Origin: Bacillota bacterium
Lineage (GTDB): Bacteria > Bacillota > Desulfotomaculia > Desulfotomaculales > VENG01
DNA: 64,000 bases
Direction of reading: 5' to 3'
NCBI GenBank assembly: GCA_009711705.1
Contig: VENG01000017.1
Span: 1 to 64,000, forward strand
Position 1 is the stretch's first letter. Every line of letters begins with the position of its first letter. This document shows, one piece after another, positions 51,922 through 61,838 of this stretch. The position numbers were made by a program, and so were the translations under genes. The notes beneath the pieces are model-generated. The model worked only from the letters and a program-made list of their open reading frames with translations. It was not told the DNA's origin and searched no databases.

Positions 51922-54567
51922 CTAGTTATTATTGACTTTAGCCTGGGCAGCGGATAACCGGGCAATGGGCACCCTAAAGGGTGAACAGCTTACATAATCC
52001 AATCCAATTAAGTGACAGAACTCAATTGAACTGGGTTCACCACCATGTTCTCCACATATACCGATAAGCATATCCGCATCGAATTGCCGGCTTTCTTGCA
52101 CGGTCATTTTCATGAGCCGGCCTACCCCATCACGGTCAAGTACCACAAACGGGTTTTCCTTTAATATCTTTCTGTCTACATATTCGTGCAGAAATTTTCC
52201 TTCAGCGTCGTCCCTGCTAAATCCAAATGTAGTTTGAGTAAGGTCGTTAGTGCCGAAAGAGAAAAAGTCAGCTTCCGGAGCAATTTCTCCAGCCATCAGA
52301 GCTGCCCTTGGCACCTCTATCATGGTACCCACTGTATATGCAAAAACAGTTTCTGTTTCTTTGGCGACTTGTTTAGCTATTTCATCTACCATTCCCCGCA
52401 AGGTTTTTAGCTCATTAACTTCACCCACCAGGGGAATCTCCACTTCAGGAATCACTTTAACGCCCTCTTTGACCAGCTTGGCAGTTGCCTGGAATATTGC
52501 CCTGGCCTGCATGGCATATATATCAGGGAAAGTTATACCCAGGCGGCAACCACGATGCCCCAGCATGGGGTTGAACTCGGTAAGCTGTCTGACCTGCTTT
52601 AGTAACTCCTGTTTTTCTTTAAGTTTTGCCGGATTACTACCGGTCAGGCGCAATTCAGTTATTTCTACCAAAAGGTCTTCAGCATTAGGCAAAAATTCGT
52701 GTAGAGGGGGATCAAGAAGCCTAATGGTCACGGGCAGGCCTTCCATGGCCTTTAAAATACCGTAAAAATCATCTTCCTGCATGGGTAAGAGTTTATTAAG
52801 GGCCTCCTGACGCTTTTCCTCGCTGCCTGCTAAAATCATCCTTTGTACAATGGGCAAGCGGTCTTGAGCCATAAACATATGCTCTGTACGACAAAGTCCA
52901 ATCCCTTCCGCTCCAAATTCCCGGGCCTTTGCTGCATCTGCCGGAGTATCGGCGTTAGCCCTGACCCCTAATTTTCTAACGTCATCCGCCCAATCCAATA
53001 GCTGCTGAAATTCAGGGCTCAGCTCGGGATCCAACATTGGTACGTCCCCGATAATAACCTGTCCTGCAGAGCCGTCAATAGATATCAGGTCACCTTTCTT
53101 AATCACCCTATCTCCCACCATGAAAGTGTCAGCCTCGTAATCTATACGCAAAGCTTCACAACCGCATACACACGGCTTACCCATTCCCCGGGCAACCACG
53201 GCGGCGTGACTGGTCATTCCTCCCCGTGAGGTGAGCACACCCTGGGCGGCAATAATACCATGAATATCATCAGGAGTTGTTTCGGTACGAACCAGTATTA
53301 CCTTTTCCCCTTGCTGCGTTATTTTCTCGGCCTCATCAGCATCAAATACCACCTTGCCGCCTGCAGATCCAGGAGAGGCAGGAAGTCCTTTGGCAATAAC
53401 TTCTAATACTGCATCTGGATCTATGCGCCTGTGCAAAAGGTGATCCAGGTGAGACGGCTCCACCCTGTTGATAGCTTCTTCCCTCGTAATTAGCTCTGCA
53501 TTCACCATATCAACAGCAATTTTTAAAGCAGCTTGCGCCGTGCGCTTTCCTGTTCTGGTCTGAAGTATGTATAGTTTGCCGCGTTCGATGGTAAATTCAA
53601 TATCCTGCATATTGCGATAATGGTTTTCCAATAAGTTACACGTGCTCACAAACTGTCCGTAAACAGCCGGCAAATCATCCTTCATGGTAGCGATTGGCTG
53701 CGGTGTCCTAATGCCGGCAACTACGTCTTCTCCCTGTGCATTGATGAGGTACTCACCATAAAGTATATTTTCTCCTGTTGACGGGTTGCGGGTAAATGCC
53801 ACTCCTGTGCCACAATCATCACCCAAATTACCAAACACCATGGTCTGAACGTTTACTGCCGTACCCAGTTCATCCGGGATTTTATTAACTTTGCGGTAAA
53901 CCACAGCTCGGTCTGTATTCCAAGAATTAAATACAGCAAAAATAGCATTAAACAACTGTTCCATGGGCTCTTCAGGAAATGGCTTCCCGGTTTCTTTTTT
54001 AATTAACTGCTTATAGTCTATGATTACCTCTTTCAACTGTTCAGCTGTCAATTGATTATCAAATTCAACGCCACACTGATGTTTTTTATCTTCCAGGTAC
54101 CGCTCAAACTTATGATGCTCAATTCCCAGCACCACATCGCCGAACATGTTAAGAAAACGCCGGTAACAATCCATGGCAAAACGCTCATCACCTGATGCAG
54201 CGGCCAATCCCTGTACAGTGTCATCATTTAATCCCAAGTTTAAAACTGTATCCATCATGCCGGGCATTGAAATGGGTGCTCCGGAACGAACACTCACCAA
54301 GAGAGGGTTACTGGGATCACCAAATTTTTTCCCTGTTTTCTCCTCCAGGTCCTGCATTTTTTCCCTTACCTGCTCCTTCATGCCGGCAGGAAACTGCCTT
54401 TCATGGACATAAAACTCGTTACACGCCTCGGTGGAAATAATCATCCCTGGGGGTACAGTTAAACCAATATTAGTCATTTCCGCCAAGTTTGCACCCTTTC
54501 CGCCCAGAAGGTCCTTCATATCTGCACGACCTTCGCCAAACAGGTATACATATTTCTTACTTACCAT
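51922..54567 (-). CDS. ppdK: pyruvate, phosphate dikinase
   Basis: 881 aa from the ATG at 54567, with AGGGGGG upstream; the longer frame to 54639 would start inside ppsR. ATP-grasp N-terminal domain (~1-340), swivelling domain with the catalytic His and regulatory Thr in GGMTSHAAVVARGMGKP (~450), and the PEP/pyruvate TIM barrel (~520-875) with GICGEHGGEPSS (~830). It interconverts pyruvate, ATP and Pi with PEP, AMP and PPi. It overlaps its regulator gene ppsR by 11 bp, so both are translated together. Confidence 0.96.
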   Translation of the reverse strand: MVSKKYVYLFGEGRADMKDLLGGKGANLAEMTNIGLTVPPGMIISTEACNEFYVHERQFPAGMKEQVREKMQDLEEKTGKKFGDPSNPLLVSVRSGAPISMPGMMDTVLNLGLNDDTVQGLAAASGDERFAMDCYRRFLNMFGDVVLGIEHHKFERYLEDKKHQCGVEFDNQLTAEQLKEVIIDYKQLIKKETGKPFPEEPMEQLFNAIFAVFNSWNTDRAVVYRKVNKIPDELGTAVNVQTMVFGNLGDDCGTGVAFTRNPSTGENILYGEYLINAQGEDVVAGIRTPQPIATMKDDLPAVYGQFVSTCNLLENHYRNMQDIEFTIERGKLYILQTRTGKRTAQAALKIAVDMVNAELITREEAINRVEPSHLDHLLHRRIDPDAVLEVIAKGLPASPGSAGGKVVFDADEAEKITQQGEKVILVRTETTPDDIHGIIAAQGVLTSRGGMTSHAAVVARGMGKPCVCGCEALRIDYEADTFMVGDRVIKKGDLISIDGSAGQVIIGDVPMLDPELSPEFQQLLDWADDVRKLGVRANADTPADAAKAREFGAEGIGLCRTEHMFMAQDRLPIVQRMILAGSEEKRQEALNKLLPMQEDDFYGILKAMEGLPVTIRLLDPPLHEFLPNAEDLLVEITELRLTGSNPAKLKEKQELLKQVRQLTEFNPMLGHRGCRLGITFPDIYAMQARAIFQATAKLVKEGVKVIPEVEIPLVGEVNELKTLRGMVDEIAKQVAKETETVFAYTVGTMIEVPRAALMAGEIAPEADFFSFGTNDLTQTTFGFSRDDAEGKFLHEYVDRKILKENPFVVLDRDGVGRLMKMTVQESRQFDADMLIGICGEHGGEPSSIEFCHLIGLDYVSCSPFRVPIARLSAAQAKVNNN

Positions 54568-55432
54568 GTCTTTCCCCCCTGTAATATATTTCCAATACCC
54601 TGCTCGCCGTCTCTTCCACTGCCTTATTACTGACGTCAATTATGGAACAACCGGCCCTTTTCATGATATTTTCCGCGTATTCAAGCTCACGTAATATCCT
54701 TTCCATACTGGCATAGTCCGCGTTTGATGTTAATCCTAAGGTTTTAAGCCTCTCCCGCCGAATTTCATTTAAAAGTTGGGGCCGTATTGTTAGACCGATT
54801 AGCTTATGAGGATTTAAACTGAAAACTTCTTCTGGCGGTGCCACTTCAGGCACCAGCGGCACATTAGCGGCCTTTATTTTTTTATGCGCCATATACATGC
54901 AAAGGGGAGTCTTGGAAGTGCGACTAACCCCAATAATAACCAGATCAGCCTTTAAGATTCCTCGCGGATCTTTCCCGTCGTCATATTTAACAGCAAATTC
55001 AATGGCTTCAACCTTGCGAAAATACTCTCTGTCCATTTTACGAACTAAGCCCGGCTCGCGTTTTGGTTGCTTGCCCTGCAGTTTGGTAAGTGCGTCCAAC
55101 ATCGCACTCATAATGTCTACTGTAATAATGTTATGTTGTTTAGCTTCCCGCATCACTGCTTCTTTTAATTCAGGTAACACCAGAGTATAAGCAATCATCC
55201 CGTGATTTTCTATTACCTCTTGCATAATCTCAGGGATTTCCTGCGGGTCATTTACGTACGGTACCTGCCTGATTTCAACACTGCCACCGTTAAACTGGCT
55301 GGCTGCTGCCCGTGCTACGAGTTCTGCCGTTTCCCCGACGGAATCGGAAAGTATGTAAACAATCGGTACCGAATTCTTTTCCCCTGTGGAAATGGGAATC
55401 CCCTCCTTAATCTTTGCCTTCTCCAAGTTCAA
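54557..55432 (-). CDS. ppsR: PPDK regulatory kinase/phosphorylase (DUF299)
   Basis: 291 aa if begun at TTG 55432. The P-loop-like GVSRTSKTPLCMYMAHKK is near residue 160, the signature of the family that phosphorylates and reactivates the PPDK regulatory Thr. It is directly upstream of ppdK. AAGGAGGGG lies inside the frame and would place an unusual ATT start near residue 14; which start is used is open. It overlaps the CcpN-like gene by 26 bp. Confidence 0.92.
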   Translation of the reverse strand: MNLEKAKIKEGIPISTGEKNSVPIVYILSDSVGETAELVARAAASQFNGGSVEIRQVPYVNDPQEIPEIMQEVIENHGMIAYTLVLPELKEAVMREAKQHNIITVDIMSAMLDALTKLQGKQPKREPGLVRKMDREYFRKVEAIEFAVKYDDGKDPRGILKADLVIIGVSRTSKTPLCMYMAHKKIKAANVPLVPEVAPPEEVFSLNPHKLIGLTIRPQLLNEIRRERLKTLGLTSNADYASMERILRELEYAENIMKRAGCSIIDVSNKAVEETASRVLEIYYRGERHGK

Positions 55433-56063
55433 CGAACAATCTTGTTATATTGGTTTTACTTACCTTGCCTACAATTTCAAAGCCTTCAAGATCATTTTCG
55501 CTTTCCCCGTTATTTTTGCCTACCGGGGATACTACCGGAAGGGCATCAATCTCGTGGGTAATAATTTTTTGGGCTGCAGACCACACAGACTCTCCGGGAG
55601 TTATAGTGATTACATTAGGCATTCTGGTCATAATTACTCCCACAGGCAGCTTTTGAATATCCTGCCCGCCCAGTGTAATCTTTAACATGTCTTTACGGGA
55701 CAGTACTCCCTCTAAAAATCCCCTTTCCTTAACTACAAAAAGTGAACCCACATCCTCAATAAACATGGTCACGACAGCATCATAAACCGTACACTGCTCA
55801 GGCACAACCACCGGCACTGATTTTATTTCGGCAACCTTTATTTTATGCAGCTTATCACCCAAAACCCGGGCCGGGGACTTTCCACTGTAAAAATAACCCA
55901 CCCGTGGTCTTGCTTCCAAAAGGCCGGACATGGTCAAAATAGCCATGTCCGGCCTTAAAGTGGCCCTTGTCAAATTTAGCCTGTCAGCAATTTGCTCACC
56001 GGTAATGGGCCCGTCACTCTTTACTATCTCCATAATTCTTTCCTGCCGTTTGGAAAGTTCCAA
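55407..56063 (-). CDS. ccpN: CcpN-like HTH-CBS repressor
   Basis: 218 aa. An N-terminal HTH (~1-60: ERIMEIVKSDGPITGEQIADRLNLTRATLRPD in outline) is followed by two CBS domains (~80-205) with PVVVPEQCTVYDAVVTMF and GVIMTRMPNVITI. B. subtilis CcpN represses gluconeogenic genes and is next to the same kinase gene (yqfL), matching this order. Here the kinase gene is followed by ppdK, a gluconeogenic enzyme. Confidence 0.92.
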   Translation of the reverse strand: MELSKRQERIMEIVKSDGPITGEQIADRLNLTRATLRPDMAILTMSGLLEARPRVGYFYSGKSPARVLGDKLHKIKVAEIKSVPVVVPEQCTVYDAVVTMFIEDVGSLFVVKERGFLEGVLSRKDMLKITLGGQDIQKLPVGVIMTRMPNVITITPGESVWSAAQKIITHEIDALPVVSPVGKNNGESENDLEGFEIVGKVSKTNITRLFVELGEGKD

Positions 56064-56238
56064 AATTATCGCCCCTTATAGAGAGCAAATATGTCATACT
56101 AATTAAGTACTAACTATTAATTAATATATATTATATGTCTACATTAAATTCCCTTCTTAGTTTAATAAAAATTTCTTTACCCTTTTTTACCTAATTTGTA
56201 TGCCTCATTTACCGTACAGCCTCCATATATCAGTATGT

Positions 56239-58332
56239 CTATTTTTCCGTTTCACGCTCTACTACTATTTTGCTAAAATCAGCCACTGAACCAATAAAAC
56301 GAGCAATGTTTTTTAGCATTATAAGGCGGTTTTCCCTGACCTGCGCATCATCCACCATCACCATCACCTGTTCAAAAAACTCATTCACCGGCTCCTGCAG
56401 GCGAGCAATGTTATTAAGTGCCTCCGGATAATCACGCGCCTCGATTAAAGGACGTACTTTTTCCTGCAAGCCGGTAAAAGCATGATAAAGCTTTTTCTCT
56501 GCCTCATCCTGTAAAAGGCTGGTATCCACATCCGAAACCTGGGTCTTTTTACTCAAATTAGAGGCCCTGGTAAAGGCGGTAAACAGTGATTCAAATGCAG
56601 GCTCTGTTCTAAATTGTTCCACCGCCCGTCCCCTCATATATACATCCGCTATGTCATCAAATCCGGTGGCCAGTATGGCCTCAACAGTATCGTAGTTAAG
56701 TCCCCATTCTCCTAATAGGCCACGCAGACGCTGGCGAACAAATTCCTGTAGGTTAGCCCAAACATCTTCTTCACTGTGCTCGAGCTGTACGGTTTTACTC
56801 AGGCCTTCATAAGCATGGTGCACTATCGCTTTGATGGAGAGCCCGGGACCGTATTCCAGAATAATGTGGCATATTCCCAATGCCTGCCTGCGTAAAGCAT
56901 AAGGATCCTGAGATCCGGTAGGCTGGATACCAATAGCAAAGCACCCCACCAGAGTATCCATTTTATCCGCTATGCTCAAAGCTTTACCAGGCAGAGAAGC
57001 GGGTAATTCATCGCCGGCATGCCGGGGTAAATAGTGCTCAAAAATTGCCCTGGCCACATCAGGTTTTTCTCCCTGGCGCAGCGCGTATTCACGGCCCATG
57101 ATCCCCTGCAGCTCAGGGAATTCATAAACCATATTGGTTACTAAATCAGCTTTAGCCAACAATGCAGCGCGGTGGGTGACAGAGACAGCCTGTTCGTCTC
57201 CTTGTAATGATTTAATCAGGTAGCCGGAAAGCTGTGCAATACGCTCCACCTTTTGGTACATAGTACCCAGTGCTTCTTGAAAGACTACCTTCTTTAAATG
57301 TTCCACACGTGCGGCTAAGGTTTCTCTCAAGTCCTCCTGCCAGAAAAAGGCAGCATCTTCCAGGCGGGCTTTGAGAACCTTTTCGTTTCCAGCCCGTACA
57401 ACATCAATATGTTCTGCACCGCCGTTACGAACGGCAATGAAACGGGCCATTAATTTTCCTTGGTTATCCTGTACCGGGAAATAGCGCTGGTGCTCCTTCA
57501 TTGGTGTTATGAGCACCTCCGGCGGCAGTTCCAAATAACTGGAATCAAAACTTCCCATCAAAGCTGTAGGGAATTCCACCAGATTAGTCACCTCATCAAG
57601 TAGATCCTCATCCTTAAGCACGGCACCCCCGGCCTCCCGCGCAAGCTTTTCGATCTGTTGTCTTATTCTTTCTTTTCTTTCACCGGGCTCGGCAAGCACG
57701 TAAGCTTCCTCCATCTTGGCCAGGTAATCCGCGGGTCTTTCTATTGTCACCGGGCCTTCACTCATGAAACGGTGCCCGTATGTATTCCGGTCACTTTTTT
57801 GCCCTGCCAGTTCAAAGGAAACCACCCGGTCACCCCAAAGCGCCAATAGCCAACGTATGGGGCGGGCAAAGCGAAATTCCATACCGCCCCAGCGCATAGG
57901 CTTGGGAAAATGCAGCCCGGATATAAGTCCCGGAGCTATTTTAGCCAGCAGTTCATCTGTAGGCCGGCCTTCTTCCTGCTTAACTGCAAAAACATAGTCC
58001 ACATGGCCCAAGGGTTTTGTAATTAAATCTGCCAATGTGACACCCTGGCTTTTGGCAAACCCTTCAGCAGCCCTGGTGGGCTGTCCGTCCTTAAAGGCCA
58101 CTTTTACGGCCGGACCCTTCACTTCCTCCTGCAGAGACTCCTGCTTTTCAGCCAATCCCCGGACAAAAAGGGTTAAGCGGCGAGGTGTACCCATGGTATG
58201 AACTTCTTCAAAATTGAGCCTATGTTCCGCAAAACTGGATTTTGCCAAGCTTTTTAACTGGTTAAGGGCCGGGTAGAGAAACCTGGCCGGCATTTCCTCT
58301 ATCCCAATCTCCAAAAGAAAATCCCTTGCCAT
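56239..58332 (-). CDS. glyS: glycine-tRNA ligase beta subunit
   Basis: 697 aa. The N-terminal domain starts LLEIGIEEMPARFLYPALNQL; the HD-like central part reads LLAKADLVTNMVYEFPELQGIMG with GIQPTGSQDPYALRRQALG; the C-terminal anticodon-binding domain ends the protein. It is adjacent to glyQ with no gap, so the alpha2beta2 enzyme is one operon under the T-box. Length is typical. Confidence 0.96.
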   Translation of the reverse strand: MARDFLLEIGIEEMPARFLYPALNQLKSLAKSSFAEHRLNFEEVHTMGTPRRLTLFVRGLAEKQESLQEEVKGPAVKVAFKDGQPTRAAEGFAKSQGVTLADLITKPLGHVDYVFAVKQEEGRPTDELLAKIAPGLISGLHFPKPMRWGGMEFRFARPIRWLLALWGDRVVSFELAGQKSDRNTYGHRFMSEGPVTIERPADYLAKMEEAYVLAEPGERKERIRQQIEKLAREAGGAVLKDEDLLDEVTNLVEFPTALMGSFDSSYLELPPEVLITPMKEHQRYFPVQDNQGKLMARFIAVRNGGAEHIDVVRAGNEKVLKARLEDAAFFWQEDLRETLAARVEHLKKVVFQEALGTMYQKVERIAQLSGYLIKSLQGDEQAVSVTHRAALLAKADLVTNMVYEFPELQGIMGREYALRQGEKPDVARAIFEHYLPRHAGDELPASLPGKALSIADKMDTLVGCFAIGIQPTGSQDPYALRRQALGICHIILEYGPGLSIKAIVHHAYEGLSKTVQLEHSEEDVWANLQEFVRQRLRGLLGEWGLNYDTVEAILATGFDDIADVYMRGRAVEQFRTEPAFESLFTAFTRASNLSKKTQVSDVDTSLLQDEAEKKLYHAFTGLQEKVRPLIEARDYPEALNNIARLQEPVNEFFEQVMVMVDDAQVRENRLIMLKNIARFIGSVADFSKIVVERETEK

Positions 58333-59217
58333 TTATGCCCCCTCCTTTCTTAATAAAGGATAACCCAATTCTTCTCTCTGCTTCACATATGCCTGGGCAC
58401 AAACACGGGCCAGGTTACGTACCCGCCCAATATAGCCGGTCCTTTCAGTCACACTGATGGCGCCTCTAGCATCTAAAAGATTGAAGGTGTGAGAACACTT
58501 CAGCACGTAATCGTAGGCAGGAAGGACTAATCCCTTCTCCACAATACGCAAGGCCTCACCCTCATACATATCAAATGCCTTAAACAGCATATCTGTATCA
58601 GCCTGCTCAAAGTTATAATGGGAGTGCTCTATTTCTCCCTGGTGATGAACATCACCATAGGTTATGTTACCAACCCACTCTATGTCAAAAACATTGTCTT
58701 TTTCTTGGATATACATGGCCAGCCGCTCTAAACCATAAGTTATTTCAGCACTTACCGGGTGACAGTCAATACCGCCACACTGCTGGAAGTAAGTGAACTG
58801 AGTTATTTCCATACCATCCAGCCATACTTCCCATCCCAACCCCCAGGCACCAAGAGTGGGAGACTCCCAGTTATCCTCTACAAACCTGATGTCATGAACT
58901 TCCGGGTCAATGCCAATGGCACGCAGACTATCCAAGTAAATTTCTACCACGTCAATTGGTGAGGGCTTCAGTATTACCTGGTATTGGTAATAATGTTGTA
59001 AGCGGTTGGGGTTTTCGCCGTAACGCCCATCGGTGGGTCTACGGGAAGGTTCTACATAAGCCACTCTCCATGGCTCTGGTCCCAGCGCACGTAATACGGT
59101 GGCAGGATTCATTGTTCCCGCCCCCTTTTCTATGTCATAGGGCTGCTGGATGATACAATCTTGCTTGGCCCAGAAGCTATTTAAGGCCTGGATCAAATTT
59201 TGGAAATTCATCTTCAT
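58333..59217 (-). CDS. glyQ: glycine-tRNA ligase alpha subunit
   Basis: 294 aa. The class II catalytic core is complete: [23 protein letters not shown] and [27 protein letters not shown] in outline (~27-80), and the later [24 protein letters not shown] (~130). It adenylates glycine. The genes downstream of the T-box are csaA-like then glyQ and glyS. ATG start after GGGGGG. Confidence 0.96.
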   Translation of the reverse strand: MKMNFQNLIQALNSFWAKQDCIIQQPYDIEKGAGTMNPATVLRALGPEPWRVAYVEPSRRPTDGRYGENPNRLQHYYQYQVILKPSPIDVVEIYLDSLRAIGIDPEVHDIRFVEDNWESPTLGAWGLGWEVWLDGMEITQFTYFQQCGGIDCHPVSAEITYGLERLAMYIQEKDNVFDIEWVGNITYGDVHHQGEIEHSHYNFEQADTDMLFKAFDMYEGEALRIVEKGLVLPAYDYVLKCSHTFNLLDARGAISVTERTGYIGRVRNLARVCAQAYVKQREELGYPLLRKEGA

Positions 59218-59257
59218 ACCCCCCCTGTCTTTAATAATAAAGACAAAAATAATGACT

Positions 59258-59555
59258 TTAATAAACTCTTTCCCCTAAAGGCACGTCCCGGTCCGGCTGA
59301 AGTAATATAACTTTACCTTGCTCATCGTTTACCCCCATTACCAGCACTTCAGACATGAAAGGACCGATCTGGCGTGGGGGAAAAGTTCTTGATAGTATAG
59401 ATCTCGGTGATTTGGGCACTGGACTTTTTAATACCCAAATCACCAAAATCAATAACAAGTTTATAAGCAGGTTTGCGTGCCTCTGGAAAAGCGTCCGCAT
59501 TTATAATCCTGCCCACCCGCATTTCTACCTGCAGAAAGTCGTCAATATTTATCAA
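59258..59555 (-). pseudogene. csaA: csaA (tRNA-binding protein) broken by a 32-bp deletion
   Basis: Two frames together encode a CsaA-type protein. The first reads [53 protein letters not shown]. The second continues [18 protein letters not shown]...[17 protein letters not shown] after about 59390. Between them the linker residues (about PEGLxNKQVIAV in B. subtilis) are missing. The reconstructed span of 298 bp plus 32 bp equals 110 codons, the full CsaA length as I recall it. The reading frame shifts in the run ACTTTTCCCCC. Start TTG 59555 after GGAGGG. A sequencing or assembly error is the alternative. Confidence 0.72.
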
Positions 59556-59582
59556 GTATATACATCCCTCCAAACACAACTA

Positions 59583-59620
59583 AACCTCCCGCCCCAGGCA
59601 CAAAGCCAGGGACGGGAGGT
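59583..59620 (-). terminator. terminator arm of the T-box
   Basis: ACCTCCCGTCCC / GGGGCGGGAGGT stem followed by TTTAG, at the 3' end of the leader and just upstream of the csaA SD. Confidence 0.85.
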
Positions 59621-59833
59621 ACTTTCCCGCGGTTCCACCCTGTTTGGCAGTAATATTACCGCCCCCTTAAGCAGTGCAAGTTTTACTCATCGCTTCATGA
59701 GGTGGTTTGAAACGATTTTCCTCTTGCGGCTCAGGAACCCCTTTCGGCCGGTTTCACTCACCGGTTTCCACCATCCCGGCTCTCTGAAGAACTACATCCG
59801 CCTACTCTTTCCATCATCACCAAAGTATTATTT
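59583..59833 (-). promoter_or_regulatory. T-box riboswitch (glycyl) of csaA-glyQS
   Basis: Minus-strand leader. The AG bulge region reads AGAGAGCCGGG; the specifier loop has GAAA-GGG-GTTCCTGAGC, where GGG (59741-59739, minus) aligns with the GGC specifier of the known Geobacillus glyQS T-box, so the cognate tRNA is glycine. The T-box sequence AGGGTGGAACCGCG lies at 59628-59641. A terminator stem (ACCTCCCG.../...CGGGAGGT, 59583-59620) follows. Confidence 0.9.
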
Positions 59834-59839
59834 GCGATT

Positions 59840-59868
59840 AATTTACCAAATTTACGTTGTAAAGTCAA
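59840..59868 (-). promoter_or_regulatory. promoter of the T-box operon
   Basis: On the minus strand TTGACT (59868-59863), 17-bp spacer and TAAATT (59845-59840), starting the leader near 59833. Confidence 0.65.
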
Positions 59869-59906
59869 ATACCCTTTTACCTTAATCATCAGCTATTGTT
59901 GGTAAT

Positions 59907-60359
59907 CTAACCAATATTACGTGGGTCAAATTGTGTGTTGTCTTTGGCATCTTCGTCCTGGCCGGCATTACCATCTTTATCTATTTCCAGGCTGTATTTT
60001 CTTGTCATAGCAACCACCCCGCCCAAAGCGCCCAGCAGTGCCAGTTCGCTACTCACCGCAACACCGATTAGCCCCAGCGCACCGACTGTGGCCGGAACTT
60101 CAAAAACTGTACGGTCATCCTTTTTCACTTTAATCTTCGTTTCCTGTCCCTGGTTCCACAAGCCTTTCACTCTCTTAAACATCTCTTCCCTCGTTCCCCT
60201 CATTTTACCGCAGCAGTTATTATTTCCTTCTTCCATGTTTATTATTGCTTGTACCACGTCTCCCCCGGCGTCATCCAGGGCCTGTTTCGCCTCATTGTAA
60301 CTTACACCAGTTCTGGCCCGAATTATATCAATTTTTTCTAAATCACTGGCCACAGACAA
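59907..60359 (-). CDS. DUF4342/UBA-TS-N domain protein
   Basis: 150 aa. A UBA-like N-terminal module (DIIRARTGVSYNEAKQALDDAGGDVVQAIINM in outline, ~10-40) is followed by a membrane-proximal segment with one hydrophobic stretch (~90-115). Typical of DUF4342, found in many Firmicutes with no known function. It sits between the glyQS leader and recO. Confidence 0.82.
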   Translation of the reverse strand: MSVASDLEKIDIIRARTGVSYNEAKQALDDAGGDVVQAIINMEEGNNNCCGKMRGTREEMFKRVKGLWNQGQETKIKVKKDDRTVFEVPATVGALGLIGVAVSSELALLGALGGVVAMTRKYSLEIDKDGNAGQDEDAKDNTQFDPRNIG

Positions 60360-60438
60360 TCCCTCCTTAAGTAACTTATTTAATGCTTATTTTATTTAAC
60401 CCTTACAGGTTAAATTTTATGCAAGGTTGTTTTATCGA

Positions 60439-61194
60439 CTAATAATGATAGTACAGTTTTTCTAAAAAAAGTGCCGTCGCCAATTTTTTTTCCAGGTGAT
60501 AACTTATATAGTTCTGCATTATCTGCCTTAACTGCTGCCGTACACGGGGAGGCACTTTTATACGTTCCGTCTTTTTAAGGTCCCACTTTAGTAGCAATTT
60601 TAAGATTTCTACCGTGCCTCGCGGAAAAAACTTTACATCTCCGGCAATACCGGAACACCGTCCGCACACCACACCTCCGGTGCTGCTACTAAACCCTACG
60701 GTTTCTGACTCCACCGGCACCCCACAACCCACGCAATTATCAAGATGAGGTCTAAGGCCGGCAATATCCAACAGTCGTATTTCAAACGAGCGGGTTAAGA
60801 GTTCCACGTCTGCCCCGTCCCGGGAAATTAAGTGTAAGATTGTTAATAAAAGAAAAAATGCTTCACCGTCTATCTGGTCTTCCATGGAGGCAGAATCAGT
60901 TAATTCGGCCAGATAGCTGGCATAAGAAATCCTATCCAAATCAGCACGCAAACCTGAAAAAGCCTCTATTCCCTCACACTGGTTGACCGAATCTAACTCT
61001 CTACCACGGTAGAGAAGAAAAGAAGAATAACAAAAAGGCTGTACTGCACCTCTTTTTCGGCTCGAAGGTTTATTCACACCGTGAGCCACTGCCTTTATTT
61101 TACCCTTTTGGCGAGATAATAAAGTTAGAATACGGTCAGCATCACGCATCTCCCGTGACCTCAACACTATGGCGTCCACTTTATATAATTTCAC
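60439..61194 (-). CDS. recO: DNA repair protein RecO
   Basis: 251 aa. The OB-fold N-terminal domain (~1-80, VDAIVLRSREMRDADRILTLLSR), a helical part, and the zinc site CVGCGVP...CGRCSG (~150-175) match RecO, which loads RecA with RecR. In B. subtilis it lies upstream of glyQS in the same order. The ATG at 61194 is followed by KLYKVDAIV, the usual N-terminus. Confidence 0.95.
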   Translation of the reverse strand: MKLYKVDAIVLRSREMRDADRILTLLSRQKGKIKAVAHGVNKPSSRKRGAVQPFCYSSFLLYRGRELDSVNQCEGIEAFSGLRADLDRISYASYLAELTDSASMEDQIDGEAFFLLLTILHLISRDGADVELLTRSFEIRLLDIAGLRPHLDNCVGCGVPVESETVGFSSSTGGVVCGRCSGIAGDVKFFPRGTVEILKLLLKWDLKKTERIKVPPRVRQQLRQIMQNYISYHLEKKLATALFLEKLYYHY

Positions 61195-61283
61195 TATGGA
61201 TATGCCCCTTCTTGATGTTATACTTTAATTATACTATCTATTATAAAGGTAGTCCGGTGATTTCTTAAAGTGGAGGAACCAAT

Positions 61284-61838
61284 ATGAATATAATTGTTGC
61301 TATTACTGGTGCCAGCGGGTCCATTTACGGCATAAGGCTTTTGGAAGAGCTTTATCGATGCCACATAGAAACCCACCTGGTTTTAAGCCACTGGGCGGAA
61401 GAAAATATTCTTTTGGAAACAAAATATACCCCGGAGCAAGTACGTCGGCTGGCCACACATAACTATGCAGACCGGGCCATGTCTGCACCCATTGCCAGCG
61501 GCTCTTTCCTTTGCCGGGGTATGATAGTCGCTCCCTGTAGTATGAAGACAATGGCAGCCATAGCAGCCGGGCTTGCCGATAACTTAATAGTGAGGGGGGC
61601 GGATGTTTGTATAAAAGAAGGGCGAAAACTGATACTGATGCCCCGGGAAACCCCGCTCAATTCCATACACATAGAAAACATGCTAAAACTCTCCCGCCTG
61701 GGAGTTACAATCATGCCGCCTGTACCTGCATTTTACCATCAGCCCGAAACCATTGAAGACATTGTCAACCAAACTGTGGGCAGAGTACTGGATATGATGG
61801 ACATTGAAAATGACCTAGTAAAACGTTGGCAGGGGTAA
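61284..61838 (+). CDS. ubiX: UbiX-type flavin prenyltransferase
   Basis: 184 aa. AITGASGSIYG (~6-16, FMN loop), SHWAEENI (~39) and VAPCSMKTMAAIAAGLADNLI (~85) match UbiX. The enzyme makes prenylated FMN for UbiD-type decarboxylases. No ubiD gene is in the window, so the partner lies elsewhere. GTGGAGG precedes the ATG. Confidence 0.94.
   Translation: MNIIVAITGASGSIYGIRLLEELYRCHIETHLVLSHWAEENILLETKYTPEQVRRLATHNYADRAMSAPIASGSFLCRGMIVAPCSMKTMAAIAAGLADNLIVRGADVCIKEGRKLILMPRETPLNSIHIENMLKLSRLGVTIMPPVPAFYHQPETIEDIVNQTVGRVLDMMDIENDLVKRWQG

Noticed and set aside
59258..59579. Reading the two csaA frames as two separate small genes
   Set aside because: Each half matches one end of CsaA and neither has its own SD at the break; one broken gene is simpler.
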